Positions 1 to 6,491 of a DNA stretch of 20,303 bases are shown here, in pieces (position 1 is the stretch's first letter; every line of letters begins with the position of its first letter). Source of the DNA: Nitrospiraceae bacterium UBA2166. GTDB lineage: Bacteria; Nitrospirota; Nitrospiria; Nitrospirales; UBA2166. Made by a program: the position numbers and the translations under genes. The notes under the pieces are model-generated. The model worked only from the letters and a program-made list of their open reading frames with translations, ran no database searches and was not told where the DNA came from. The stretch covers positions 1 to 20,303 of the forward strand of contig DCWI01000038.1 in NCBI GenBank assembly GCA_002328825.1. Direction: 5' to 3'.

Positions 1-402
1 CGCACCACGTTCAGATGGGATCATCGTTTTTGATTCGCGATAGATCGCCCCGCCAGAAGAGGCAAAGATGACTTGTCGTACATTAGCAACGATACATGCT
101 TGCAAAAGGCTAAGCGTTCCAAGAATATTGACCCTGGCATCAGATACCGGATCTCGTACCGATTGCCAAATGCTAGATTGCGCCGCATGATGACTGACAA
201 TTTCGGGGCGTTCTCTCTCAAAAACCCGCTGCAGTCCAGGGTCAGTGATGTCTATTTTATAAAAACGAGCTTTGGGGTGAATATTCTTTTGCTTTCCGGT
301 GGAAAGGTTATCAACCACAACAACATTATGCCCTGCCTCCACAAAACGATGAACGAGATGAGAACCAATGAATCCTGCTCCCCCAGTTACCAAAACTTTC
401 AT
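1..402 (-). CDS. NAD-dependent sugar-nucleotide epimerase/dehydratase (UDP-glucose 4-epimerase-like), N-terminal part, cut by left edge
   Basis: The reading frame is open from an ATG at 402 to the left edge, giving 134 residues of an extended short-chain dehydrogenase. The N-terminus carries the dinucleotide-binding glycine motif TGGAGFIG (residues 6-13) and a DNLSTG segment after the second strand, as in GalE-type UDP-sugar 4-epimerases. The HHAAQ and SSGGA motifs that follow are also typical. The catalytic YxxxK pair lies beyond the edge, so substrate specificity cannot be read. Such enzymes interconvert UDP-glucose/UDP-galactose or related nucleotide sugars in the cytoplasm for surface polysaccharide. 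The start sits 10 bases after the tlyA stop, so it is probably the last known gene of this operon. One oddity: the usual tyrosine-glycine-glutamate after SSGGAxY reads YRE here (about residues 121-123). The family assignment is firm; the substrate is not. Confidence 0.93.
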   Translation of the reverse strand, partial: MKVLVTGGAGFIGSHLVHRFVEAGHNVVVVDNLSTGKQKNIHPKARFYKIDITDPGLQRVFERERPEIVSHHAAQSSIWQSVRDPVSDARVNILGTLSLLQACIVANVRQVIFASSGGAIYRESKTMIPSERGA

Positions 403-412
403 CTGCGAAGGT

Positions 413-1198
413 TCAGACTTGAGGCACAGGCGAAAGTGTATTAGATATCAATCTCGGTGTGAGATGGACAAAAATCTCGACATTCCCATCACGTCCAGTA
501 ATAGGCGACAGTAGAGTTCTGTTCGAATGCAACCCAAGCAGGTGAGCCGCAGAAATTACCTCCGCAACAACCTCATCCCGCTGCTGAGGATCGCGCACAA
601 TCCCACCACGGCCAACCTTACCTTTCCCAACTTCAAATTGAGGTTTGACTAACGCAATAATATCTCCACCTGGCTTTACAAATTCGCGAACGCGAGGCAA
701 CACATTCTTTAAAGAAATAAATGAGACATCAATCGTAACCAGATCAATAAGTTCAGGAATACAATCATCTGGCAGGTACCTGATATTCCTGCGATCTAGA
801 ACAATCACACGCTGATCTTGCTGTAATTTCCACGCAAGTTGTCCATAGCCAACATCTACCGCATACACTTTTTTTGCACCCCGCTGCAAAACACAATCGG
901 TGAAACCACCAGTTGACGCTCCGACATCTAAAACGACAGTGCCGTTGGACTCAATGCACAACGCATCAAGCGCAGCAGCAAGTTTGACCCCTCCTCGGCT
1001 CACATACATATCATTGGGTTTGTTTACATCAATGAGAGCGTCGGTTGGAGTTGCAAAGGCAACTTTATCAACTAGTTGTCCATTGACAGAAACAGCCCCA
1101 GCAAGAATAAACCGTTTTGCCTGATCCCTACTTGATACATAACCTCGACGCGCGAGGTGCAAATCAAGGCGTTCCTTTTGTCGACTAATGTTCTTCAT
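413..1198 (-). CDS. tlyA: TlyA family rRNA (cytidine-2'-O)-methyltransferase / hemolysin A
   Basis: This 261-residue protein has the TlyA layout. An N-terminal S4 RNA-binding domain (about residues 8-65, with RLDLHLARRGYVSSR) is followed by an FtsJ-like SAM-dependent methyltransferase. The SAM-binding loop is DVGASTGGF at 91-99. A K-D-K-E set fits the 2'-O-methyltransferase catalytic tetrad: K72 in SRGGVK, D157 in TIDVSF, K185 and E189 in LVKPQFE. Characterised homologues methylate 2'-OH of cytidines in 16S and/or 23S rRNA, and loss gives capreomycin resistance; some are also reported to be haemolytic. The ATG at 1198 overlaps the end of xseB by 14 bases and has no clear Shine-Dalgarno sequence, so translation probably couples to xseB. 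Which rRNA sites are methylated cannot be told. Confidence 0.95.
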   Translation of the reverse strand: MKNISRQKERLDLHLARRGYVSSRDQAKRFILAGAVSVNGQLVDKVAFATPTDALIDVNKPNDMYVSRGGVKLAAALDALCIESNGTVVLDVGASTGGFTDCVLQRGAKKVYAVDVGYGQLAWKLQQDQRVIVLDRRNIRYLPDDCIPELIDLVTIDVSFISLKNVLPRVREFVKPGGDIIALVKPQFEVGKGKVGRGGIVRDPQQRDEVVAEVISAAHLLGLHSNRTLLSPITGRDGNVEIFVHLTPRLISNTLSPVPQV

Positions 1199-1475
1199 CT
1201 AGAATTGCCGATGAGGCCTCATCAACAATAGAACCCTGATTTAATTCTTCAGAGTCAATTGGAATAGGATACGGAGGGGTTTGCCCATCTGAACCTTGAA
1301 GCAAAACCTCGACTTTTTTTTCCGCATCTTCCAGCATCTTCATACATTGTTTAGACAACCGAACACCTTCTTCAAAAATCTTTAGTGAAGCATCCATTGG
1401 TAACTCCCCCTGCTCCAATTCGGCAACAATAACCTCAAGACGAGCAAGAGCCTTTTCAAATTTTCGGACAGCCAT
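1185..1475 (-). CDS. xseB: Exodeoxyribonuclease VII small subunit
   Basis: The 96-residue product starts MAVRKFEKALARLE and has the compact two-helix XseB core, including VAELEQGELPMDASLKIFEEG and KQCMKMLEDAEKKVE. Several XseB chains bind the XseA coiled coil to form exonuclease VII, which degrades single-stranded DNA into oligonucleotides in both directions in mismatch repair and recombination. I chose the ATG at 1475 because an AGAGGTGG ribosome site lies just upstream and the family alignment begins there; an upstream extension to 1508 is possible but unlikely. The last 35 or so residues form an acidic, proline-containing tail longer than in the usual protein of about 80 residues. It encodes the overlap with tlyA. 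xseA lies 63 bases upstream. Confidence 0.95.
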   Translation of the reverse strand: MAVRKFEKALARLEVIVAELEQGELPMDASLKIFEEGVRLSKQCMKMLEDAEKKVEVLLQGSDGQTPPYPIPIDSEELNQGSIVDEASSAILDEEH

Positions 1476-1538
1476 CCTGCCCACCTCTATTGATATTCCA
1501 CACCTCAATGAAGAGGCTTGCTTGGATACGGCTCATTA

Positions 1539-2897
1539 TTACTGAATTTCTTTCACTTCACAAAGAAGAGACCCTTTGGCAAGCTGAAGCTGCACACTGC
1601 TATGGATCTGAACATCAGACGCTTCTCGCAAAACCTTTCGGGATGGCCAGTGTCTGGCAATTGTATAACCTCTCTCCAAAACTGCTAGAGGACTCAACGC
1701 ATGGAGACGGACTCCAGCATTCTCCACCTCGCTACACTTTACGTGAAGAAAAGATGTTATTTGTTTCTCTTGCCGAAGCATCAGATGTGACACTAGCGTG
1801 GCCAGACGAGCAGTATCTTTGGTTGGTCCATAATATCGAAGACTCTGACATAATCCGAGGAGATGCTCTTTCACGCGACCAATATTACGCATGACACTCC
1901 CCCCCACTCTCATCTCGATCTCTTTTACGCGTTGCAAATATCGCTGTAGCCCAACCTGTGGATCCCAAGCTGCGACATCCAAGGTTTCTATCTGAGCCCT
2001 CCACTGCTGTAATGTCCGGCTCAAGGAGTGAGCAACCCTTGCATGAGTAGACCGCAGTCTAGTCACTAGTTCTGTATAATCAGGGGTCGCGGCTTCTGCA
2101 GCAGCAGATGGTGTCGAGGCACGATAATCTGCGACAAAATCTGCCACAGTACAGTCAACTTCATGCCCTACGGCTGAAATCACTGGAATCCGGCTCTGAT
2201 AAATCGCACGAGCCACTCTTTCTTCGTTAAACGCCCACAAATCCTCAGCAGTTCCACCACCACGTGCGACAATTAAAACATCAGATTCCCCCTGCGTATT
2301 TAGGTCACGAATCGCGAGTGCAATATCCTTCCCCGCCGAGTGTCCTTGAACCGCAACGGGACAAATCAGAATTTTAACCAAAGGAAAACGCCGATGGACA
2401 ACATTGATAATATCCCAGAGCACTGCCCCAGCAATCGATGTCACAACACCAATCTGTCTTGGGAAAGAAGGTAGTGTGCGTTTTCGCGCGATATCAAAGA
2501 GCCCCGCATCAGTAAGACGAGCCTTTAGCTGTTCAAGTGCCAACTGCCGTGCGCCAATTCCTTGTGGTTCGAGAGCGTCAACAACAATTTGGTAATCACC
2601 ACGTGGTTCATAGACAGTAAGGCGACCTCGACACATCACACGCAACCCATCTTCCAATCGAAACCCAAGATGGGAAGCAACCCCTCGAAACAGCACTGCA
2701 CGCATTCCACTCATCGCATCTTTTAACGTGAAATACACATGTCCACTCGGTGCCGAATGAAAGTTCGAGATCTCACCTTCTACCCAAATCACCCCGAATG
2801 CAGATTCCAAAGACGCTCGTATTAATCTCGTGAGTTCAGACACCGTATAGGCAGTGAAAGATTCTGCTGTTTGAGGCTGAGCACGCTTCACCATCAT
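1539..2897 (-). CDS. xseA: Exodeoxyribonuclease VII large subunit
   Basis: This is the catalytic subunit of exonuclease VII, about 452 residues, close to the 456 of the E. coli protein. The N-terminal OB fold is clear (YTVSELTRLIRASLE, WVEGEISNFHSAPSGHVYF). The central nuclease domain contains the conserved ARGGGTAEDLWAFNEE, SAVGHEVD and DYRASTPSAAAE segments, and a long coiled coil for XseB binding precedes the C-terminal LERGYTI motif. It acts on single-stranded DNA with XseB. The start is uncertain. A GTG at 2918 overlaps the ymdB stop by 8 bases but has a poor ribosome site, while the ATG codons at 2897 and 2894 follow GAGGAACCCGAGG. I prefer 2897. It sits in a run rny-ymdB-xseA-xseB-tlyA with short joints, so co-transcription is likely. 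Confidence 0.95.
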   Translation of the reverse strand: MMVKRAQPQTAESFTAYTVSELTRLIRASLESAFGVIWVEGEISNFHSAPSGHVYFTLKDAMSGMRAVLFRGVASHLGFRLEDGLRVMCRGRLTVYEPRGDYQIVVDALEPQGIGARQLALEQLKARLTDAGLFDIARKRTLPSFPRQIGVVTSIAGAVLWDIINVVHRRFPLVKILICPVAVQGHSAGKDIALAIRDLNTQGESDVLIVARGGGTAEDLWAFNEERVARAIYQSRIPVISAVGHEVDCTVADFVADYRASTPSAAAEAATPDYTELVTRLRSTHARVAHSLSRTLQQWRAQIETLDVAAWDPQVGLQRYLQRVKEIEMRVGGSVMRNIGRVKEHLLGLCQSLRYYGPTKDTARLATLVSHLMLRQEKQITSFLHVKCSEVENAGVRLHALSPLAVLERGYTIARHWPSRKVLREASDVQIHSSVQLQLAKGSLLCEVKEIQ

Positions 2898-2910
2898 ATC
2901 CTCGGGTTCC

Positions 2911-3690
2911 TCAATCACTTACCTGAATTCTTTCAATCGCAACAGCAGTTCCTGATTGGTGTTCAATCTCAACAATCACACCAGATAACACACATGGCCC
3001 TTTTGCAACTTCAAGCCTCCGAGGCATATGCGTCAAAAAACGATCAAGAGACAATTCTTTTTTCATCCCAATAACTCCATCAACTGGCCCTGTCATTCCC
3101 ATATCGGTGAGATAGGCTGTTCCTTGAGGAAGAATCCGTGCGTCTGCCGTTTGAACATGGGTATGCGATCCTAATACAGCACTCACTCTCCCATCTAAAT
3201 ACCACCCCATTGCCATCTTCTCTGAGGTGGCTTCAGCATGCATATCAACCACAATCGTTTGAACCGATTGATGCAAAATATCAATAGATCGATCAGCAAC
3301 CTGAAAGGGACAATCGAGCAAAGGCATATTCACCCTTCCCATCAATTGCAACACACCTAACGATCCGTATTTCAGTGTTTCAATGACGACGCTGCCGTTT
3401 CCCGGAACCGAATCAGGGTAGTTTGCCGGCCTGAGAAGCCTTTGCTCATTCCGAATGTATTCTAGAATTTCTTTTTTGTCCCATACATGGTTTCCCGTCG
3501 TAATAACATCAAGACCATAATCAAATAGCTCCTGAGCAATATCAGGTGTGATACCAAATCCCCCTGCAGCATTTTCGCCGTTCCCAAACACCACATCAAT
3601 CGCATATTGTTTAAGGAGAGTGGGTAAATGTCGCGCAACAATCTTTCTGCCAGGCTCACCAACAATATCCCCGATAAAGAAAACTTTCAT
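2911..3690 (-). CDS. ymdB: YmdB/TIGR00282-family metallophosphoesterase (cyclic nucleotide phosphodiesterase)
   Basis: The 259-residue protein matches the YmdB family in length and metal-site motifs: D8 in FIGDIVG, E39-N40 in GNGEN, N67-H68 in TTGNHVW, H151 in VDMHAEATSEK, and H176/H178 in GSHTHVQTAD. In Bacillus the family member hydrolyses 2',3'-cyclic nucleotides and affects biofilm and motility gene expression; Deinococcus and other homologues behave similarly. The gene begins 24 bases after the rny stop. This rny-ymdB pairing is widespread and suggests a link to RNA decay, perhaps clearing 2',3'-cyclic nucleotide products. The ribosome site before ATG 3690 is weak, in line with coupling to rny. 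The gene's stop overlaps the alternative GTG start of xseA. Family is secure; the physiological substrate is inferred. Confidence 0.94.
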   Translation of the reverse strand: MKVFFIGDIVGEPGRKIVARHLPTLLKQYAIDVVFGNGENAAGGFGITPDIAQELFDYGLDVITTGNHVWDKKEILEYIRNEQRLLRPANYPDSVPGNGSVVIETLKYGSLGVLQLMGRVNMPLLDCPFQVADRSIDILHQSVQTIVVDMHAEATSEKMAMGWYLDGRVSAVLGSHTHVQTADARILPQGTAYLTDMGMTGPVDGVIGMKKELSLDRFLTHMPRRLEVAKGPCVLSGVIVEIEHQSGTAVAIERIQVSD

Positions 3691-3714
3691 CAGCTTCGAG
3701 GATCAGCACAGCCA

Positions 3715-5286
3715 TTATCGCGCATAAGCGACATAACGACTCTCTCGAAGAACAGTGATCTTAATTTGACCAGGATATGTGAGTTCTTGCTCAACTTTTT
3801 TGGCAAGTTCACGACTAACCTGAGCAGCTTCAACGTCAGAAAGTTCTCTCTGCTGAACCACCACACGCACTTCTCTCCCTGCTTGAATAGCATAGGCCTT
3901 GTCAACACCATTAAAACTCGTAGCAAGCTTTTCTAACTTCTCAAGACGTTTTACATAGGCCTCAAGCGTTTCGCGTCTCGCCCCAGGCCGAGAAGCGGAC
4001 AATGCTTCTGCGGCCGCAACCAAGACTGATTCAGGGCAAATAGGGTCTACCTGCTCGTGATGTGCGGCAATGGCATTAACAACTTTTGGAGACTCTCCGT
4101 ATTTCTTTGCTACATCAGCACCAATCATTGCGTGAGGCCCTTCAATTTCATGGCTCAGCGATTTTCCAATATCATGCATAAGCCCTCCGCGTCGAGCCAA
4201 GCGTACATCGAGCCCAAGTTCAGATGCCATCATTCCGCTAATTAACGCGGCCTCTCGTGCATGCATAAGATTATTCTGACCGTAACTTGTTCGATATTTA
4301 AGCCGCCCAAGTAACTTGACTAACTCAATATGTACATTGTGAAGACCCAGCTCAAGAATCACCCGCTGGGCCTCATCAATCATTAGTTTTTCCAAATCCT
4401 TGGTCACTCGTTCTACAACTTCTTCAATACGGGTTGGGTGAATCCGTCCATCAGCCATAAGCCGCTCTAAAGAAATTTTTGCGACTTCACGTCGCATAAG
4501 ATCAAAGCCAGAAATGATAACGGCTTCCGGAGTCTCATCAATAACCAAGTCAACACCAGTAGCAGCTTCCAATGTGCGAATATTTCTCCCTTCTTTTCCA
4601 ATAATCCGACCCTTCATACTTTCACTAGGAAGCTGAACGACAGAAATTGTGGCTTCAGATACATAGTCTCTTGTCACACGTTGCACCGCCTTAGTAATCG
4701 TCTCAATCGCAGTAGATTCAGCCGTTTCTCGTGCGTTATCTTCAATTTGCTTGATCATTTTTGCAGCATCAAACTTGGCCTCGTTTTCCAATTCAGCAAT
4801 AAGCATCTCCTTGGCTTGCTGAACAGTCAACCCCGAGACACGCTCAAGTACTTGACGCTGTTCGTCTAACTTACGATCAAGCTCAGCGGTTTTCTCAGCT
4901 AATTGATTTTCCTTCTTGGAAAAAGCAGGTTCACGCCTCTTCAGGTCAGTCTCCCGTTTTTCAACTCCAGTAGTTCGACGTTCAAGATCTTCCTCTAACT
5001 TACGTATGGTCTTCTCCGTTGAGGCCAATACATCTTGATGCCGCTTGCTTTCCTGTTCAAATTCCAATTTTGCTTTGAATGCAGTATCTTTTGCTTCAAG
5101 CTGAGCTTCTCTGGTTTTAGCCTCTGCCTCCCACTCTGCATCCCGAATGAGCTTAGCAATCTGCGCTTCAGCCTCTCGCTTCTTTGTGTTCAACAGCGTC
5201 CGCTGAAGAACTGCACTAATTCCAAAACCAATGATGATGCCGACAAGGATCACCCCAATACAAATATAAGGTGCAATCCCACTCAT
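3715..5286 (-). CDS. rny: Ribonuclease Y
   Basis: RNase Y is a membrane-tethered endoribonuclease that starts mRNA decay. The 523-residue product has one N-terminal membrane helix (ICIGVILVGIIIGFGISAVL) and then a long charged coiled coil to about residue 195. A KH domain carries the GRIIGKEGRNI loop (about 226-236). An HD domain holds GGLMHDIGKS, with the His-Asp pair near 371-372, and AAHHEQ. A C-terminal domain ends the protein. Length is as expected (about 520). The ATG at 5286 is chosen because GGGAGGTGAT, an almost perfect ribosome site, lies 4 bases upstream; the in-frame GTG at 5295 falls inside that site. The leader before it is unusually long (about 580 bases to zapA) and looks structured. 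ymdB follows after 24 bases. The genome also has an RNase E/G gene in this window. Confidence 0.97.
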   Translation of the reverse strand: MSGIAPYICIGVILVGIIIGFGISAVLQRTLLNTKKREAEAQIAKLIRDAEWEAEAKTREAQLEAKDTAFKAKLEFEQESKRHQDVLASTEKTIRKLEEDLERRTTGVEKRETDLKRREPAFSKKENQLAEKTAELDRKLDEQRQVLERVSGLTVQQAKEMLIAELENEAKFDAAKMIKQIEDNARETAESTAIETITKAVQRVTRDYVSEATISVVQLPSESMKGRIIGKEGRNIRTLEAATGVDLVIDETPEAVIISGFDLMRREVAKISLERLMADGRIHPTRIEEVVERVTKDLEKLMIDEAQRVILELGLHNVHIELVKLLGRLKYRTSYGQNNLMHAREAALISGMMASELGLDVRLARRGGLMHDIGKSLSHEIEGPHAMIGADVAKKYGESPKVVNAIAAHHEQVDPICPESVLVAAAEALSASRPGARRETLEAYVKRLEKLEKLATSFNGVDKAYAIQAGREVRVVVQQRELSDVEAAQVSRELAKKVEQELTYPGQIKITVLRESRYVAYAR

Positions 5287-5295
5287 GTTAATCAC

Positions 5296-5879
5296 CTCCC
5301 AATCTATGACAGGATTTTAGCCCAAAACACCGATGCAGAAGTGGCATCACAACCTAAAACGAGACCTCACTCACCCTGCACAGAGCCAAAATCACAACGC
5401 ACATCACATTATGACGAGGATAGAAAAATGGAAAGGTCTTTGAGTAAGACTAGGAGTGGGGCGTTAAAAACTAGAAGTTAAGGCGTCATAAAATTCAGAT
5501 AAAAATACTACCCACGAATGAGCCTAAGAATCATAGTCTATGAAGGCCTCATGAAATACCACAAACACAGTTTCCCTCGTAAGACCAAAGACAACTCTCT
5601 CTGCTAAAGACCCACACGCAACGCCTTCCTCTTCCAATCCTCATATAGTACCCAAAGCACTCATAGCACAAGCCACTAGAGTGTCGATTTCAGCGCACAC
5701 TCCGGAGAAATCTTCCGTTCTCCACAGCAACTTTTACCCAAATACCATAATCACTCTACCCACCGCCTTCAATCAGGAAACAAGAGTTTCCTGCTCCTCA
5801 GGCTAACCTATCACTAACTAGACACTAAATTTTGAAAAAAATAAACACCAAAGTCTGTTCACATCATCTAGTACGATCT
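5296..5879 (-). other. Gene-free stretch of 584 bases between zapA and rny; rny leader and possible RNA gene
   Basis: No convincing protein-coding frame occupies this stretch on either strand; a plus-strand frame at its left end is an antisense shadow running out of rny. Read on the minus strand, its right end is a T-rich segment after the zapA stop (the A-run at 5835-5841 on the plus strand). Next comes a hairpin-rich block (5521-5804, listed separately), and then about 220 bases of unremarkable leader ending in the strong rny ribosome site. I see no promoter here that I would defend. The weak stem AACA/TGTT (5844-5859) before the T-rich segment is too poor to call a terminator, so zapA and rny could be on one transcript. 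Confidence 0.7.
5521..5804 (-). ncRNA. Candidate structured RNA or regulatory mRNA leader upstream of rny
   Basis: Pairings found by eye on the minus-strand transcript fit one branched fold. A closing stem joins AGCCTGAGGA (5804-5795) to TTCTTAGGCT (5530-5521), 10 pairs with two G-U. Inside it sits a perfect 8-pair hairpin CAGGAAAC-TCTT-GTTTCCTG (5793-5774). A second long-range stem is TGAAGGC (5771-5765) with GCCTTCA (5547-5541). Two adjacent perfect 6-pair hairpins occupy 5723-5704 (GGAGAA/TTCTCC) and 5702-5679 (GAGTGT/ACACTC). In many bacteria ssrS (6S RNA) follows zapA, so 6S is the first alternative. However, the hairpin at 5774-5793 would interrupt the long rod expected of 6S, and I do not recognise the 6S consensus. 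It could also be a cis-acting rny leader. Conservation is unknown. Confidence 0.35.
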
Positions 5880-6179
5880 TCATCTGGATGCTACCTCCAT
5901 TTCCTGATCGATCAACTCAATAGTACGCGTTGCCCACACACTTACCGCACGCAGATCATCACGTTCTTTCCGCAACCGAAATAATTCATCCGCACAATTA
6001 ATAGCAACTAAAATAGCCAATCGTGCAGCAGTTTCCGTGCGCATATTATCTGCTAACCGTACCATAGCCTGATCCACATACTGCGCAAGCTCCTTAATGT
6101 AGGACGGTTCACCATCACCGATGATAGTATGCTTCTGCCCAAAAACTTCCACTTCGACTTCATTCTTTACTGTTTTCAT
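5880..6179 (-). CDS. zapA: Cell division protein ZapA
   Basis: This 99-residue protein shows the ZapA pattern. A short N-terminal beta domain (VEVEVFGQKHTIIGDGEPSY) leads into YIKELAQYVDQAM, then a helical LAILVAINCADELFRLRKE dimerisation segment typical of the family. ZapA binds FtsZ in the cytoplasm, cross-links protofilaments, and promotes Z-ring assembly. The ATG at 6179 has a good GAGGGAGA ribosome site directly upstream. It lies 10 bases after a small coiled-coil gene that may be its ZapB-like partner. Downstream comes the long structured stretch before rny. Identification is solid from length and sequence pattern. Confidence 0.92.
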   Translation of the reverse strand: MKTVKNEVEVEVFGQKHTIIGDGEPSYIKELAQYVDQAMVRLADNMRTETAARLAILVAINCADELFRLRKERDDLRAVSVWATRTIELIDQEMEVASR

Positions 6180-6189
6180 TCTCCCTCAT

Positions 6190-6435
6190 TCATCCACCAG
6201 TACCACGAGATGCGCCCCTAATCAACTCAAGCTCATTCAGAACAGATTCGATCCTTTCGCGAATCACCTTCCGTTCATTTTCCCATCGTCCAATTTTGCC
6301 TGATTGTTTTTCCAACCTCAACTTTGTTTCCTCAAGCTTCCCCACTACAATAGAGTTCTCACGTTTTAGATCACGGACAACCTGAAGCAATCCTTTAATT
6401 CTTAAATCAAGAACATCAAGTGCTTTCGTTTCCAC
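6190..6435 (-). CDS. Small coiled-coil protein, ZapB-like (putative Z-ring factor)
   Basis: An 81-residue, highly charged, almost wholly helical protein. Leucine/isoleucine heptads run through most of it (LDLRIKGLLQVVRDLKREN, then KLEETKLRLEKQ and ERIESVLNELELI), ending in a short glycine/serine tail. E. coli ZapB is a coiled coil of about 80 residues that binds ZapA, so size, structure and position 10 bases before zapA all fit. Coiled coils are low in specificity, so the ZapB assignment rests mainly on context. The start is a GTG at 6435, the only plausible start I see, with no strong ribosome site before it. The gap to the slt stop upstream is 56 bases. It lacks a signal peptide or membrane segment, so it should act in the cytoplasm. 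Confidence 0.75.
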   Translation of the reverse strand: METKALDVLDLRIKGLLQVVRDLKRENSIVVGKLEETKLRLEKQSGKIGRWENERKVIRERIESVLNELELIRGASRGTGG

Positions 6436-6491
6436 GACAGCCCAATATATTGTGTATTTATATCAGAGAACTCGGAAAAACGATACGGCGT

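Noticed and set aside
1490..1894. 134-codon plus-strand frame opposite xseA
   Set aside because: Lies antisense to a conserved gene and shows no domain or ribosome site.
5035..5481. 148-codon plus-strand open frame running from rny into the gap
   Set aside because: Mostly antisense to the RNase Y coding sequence, cysteine/serine-rich composition with no family resemblance and no ribosome site; a shadow frame.
5774..5793. Perfect 8-pair hairpin as a rho-independent terminator for zapA
   Set aside because: Neither strand has a T-run after the stem, so it is treated as part of an RNA structure.
5835..5859. Weak stem plus T-rich run just after zapA as a terminator
   Set aside because: Only four A/T-rich pairs with an 8-base loop; too unstable to claim.
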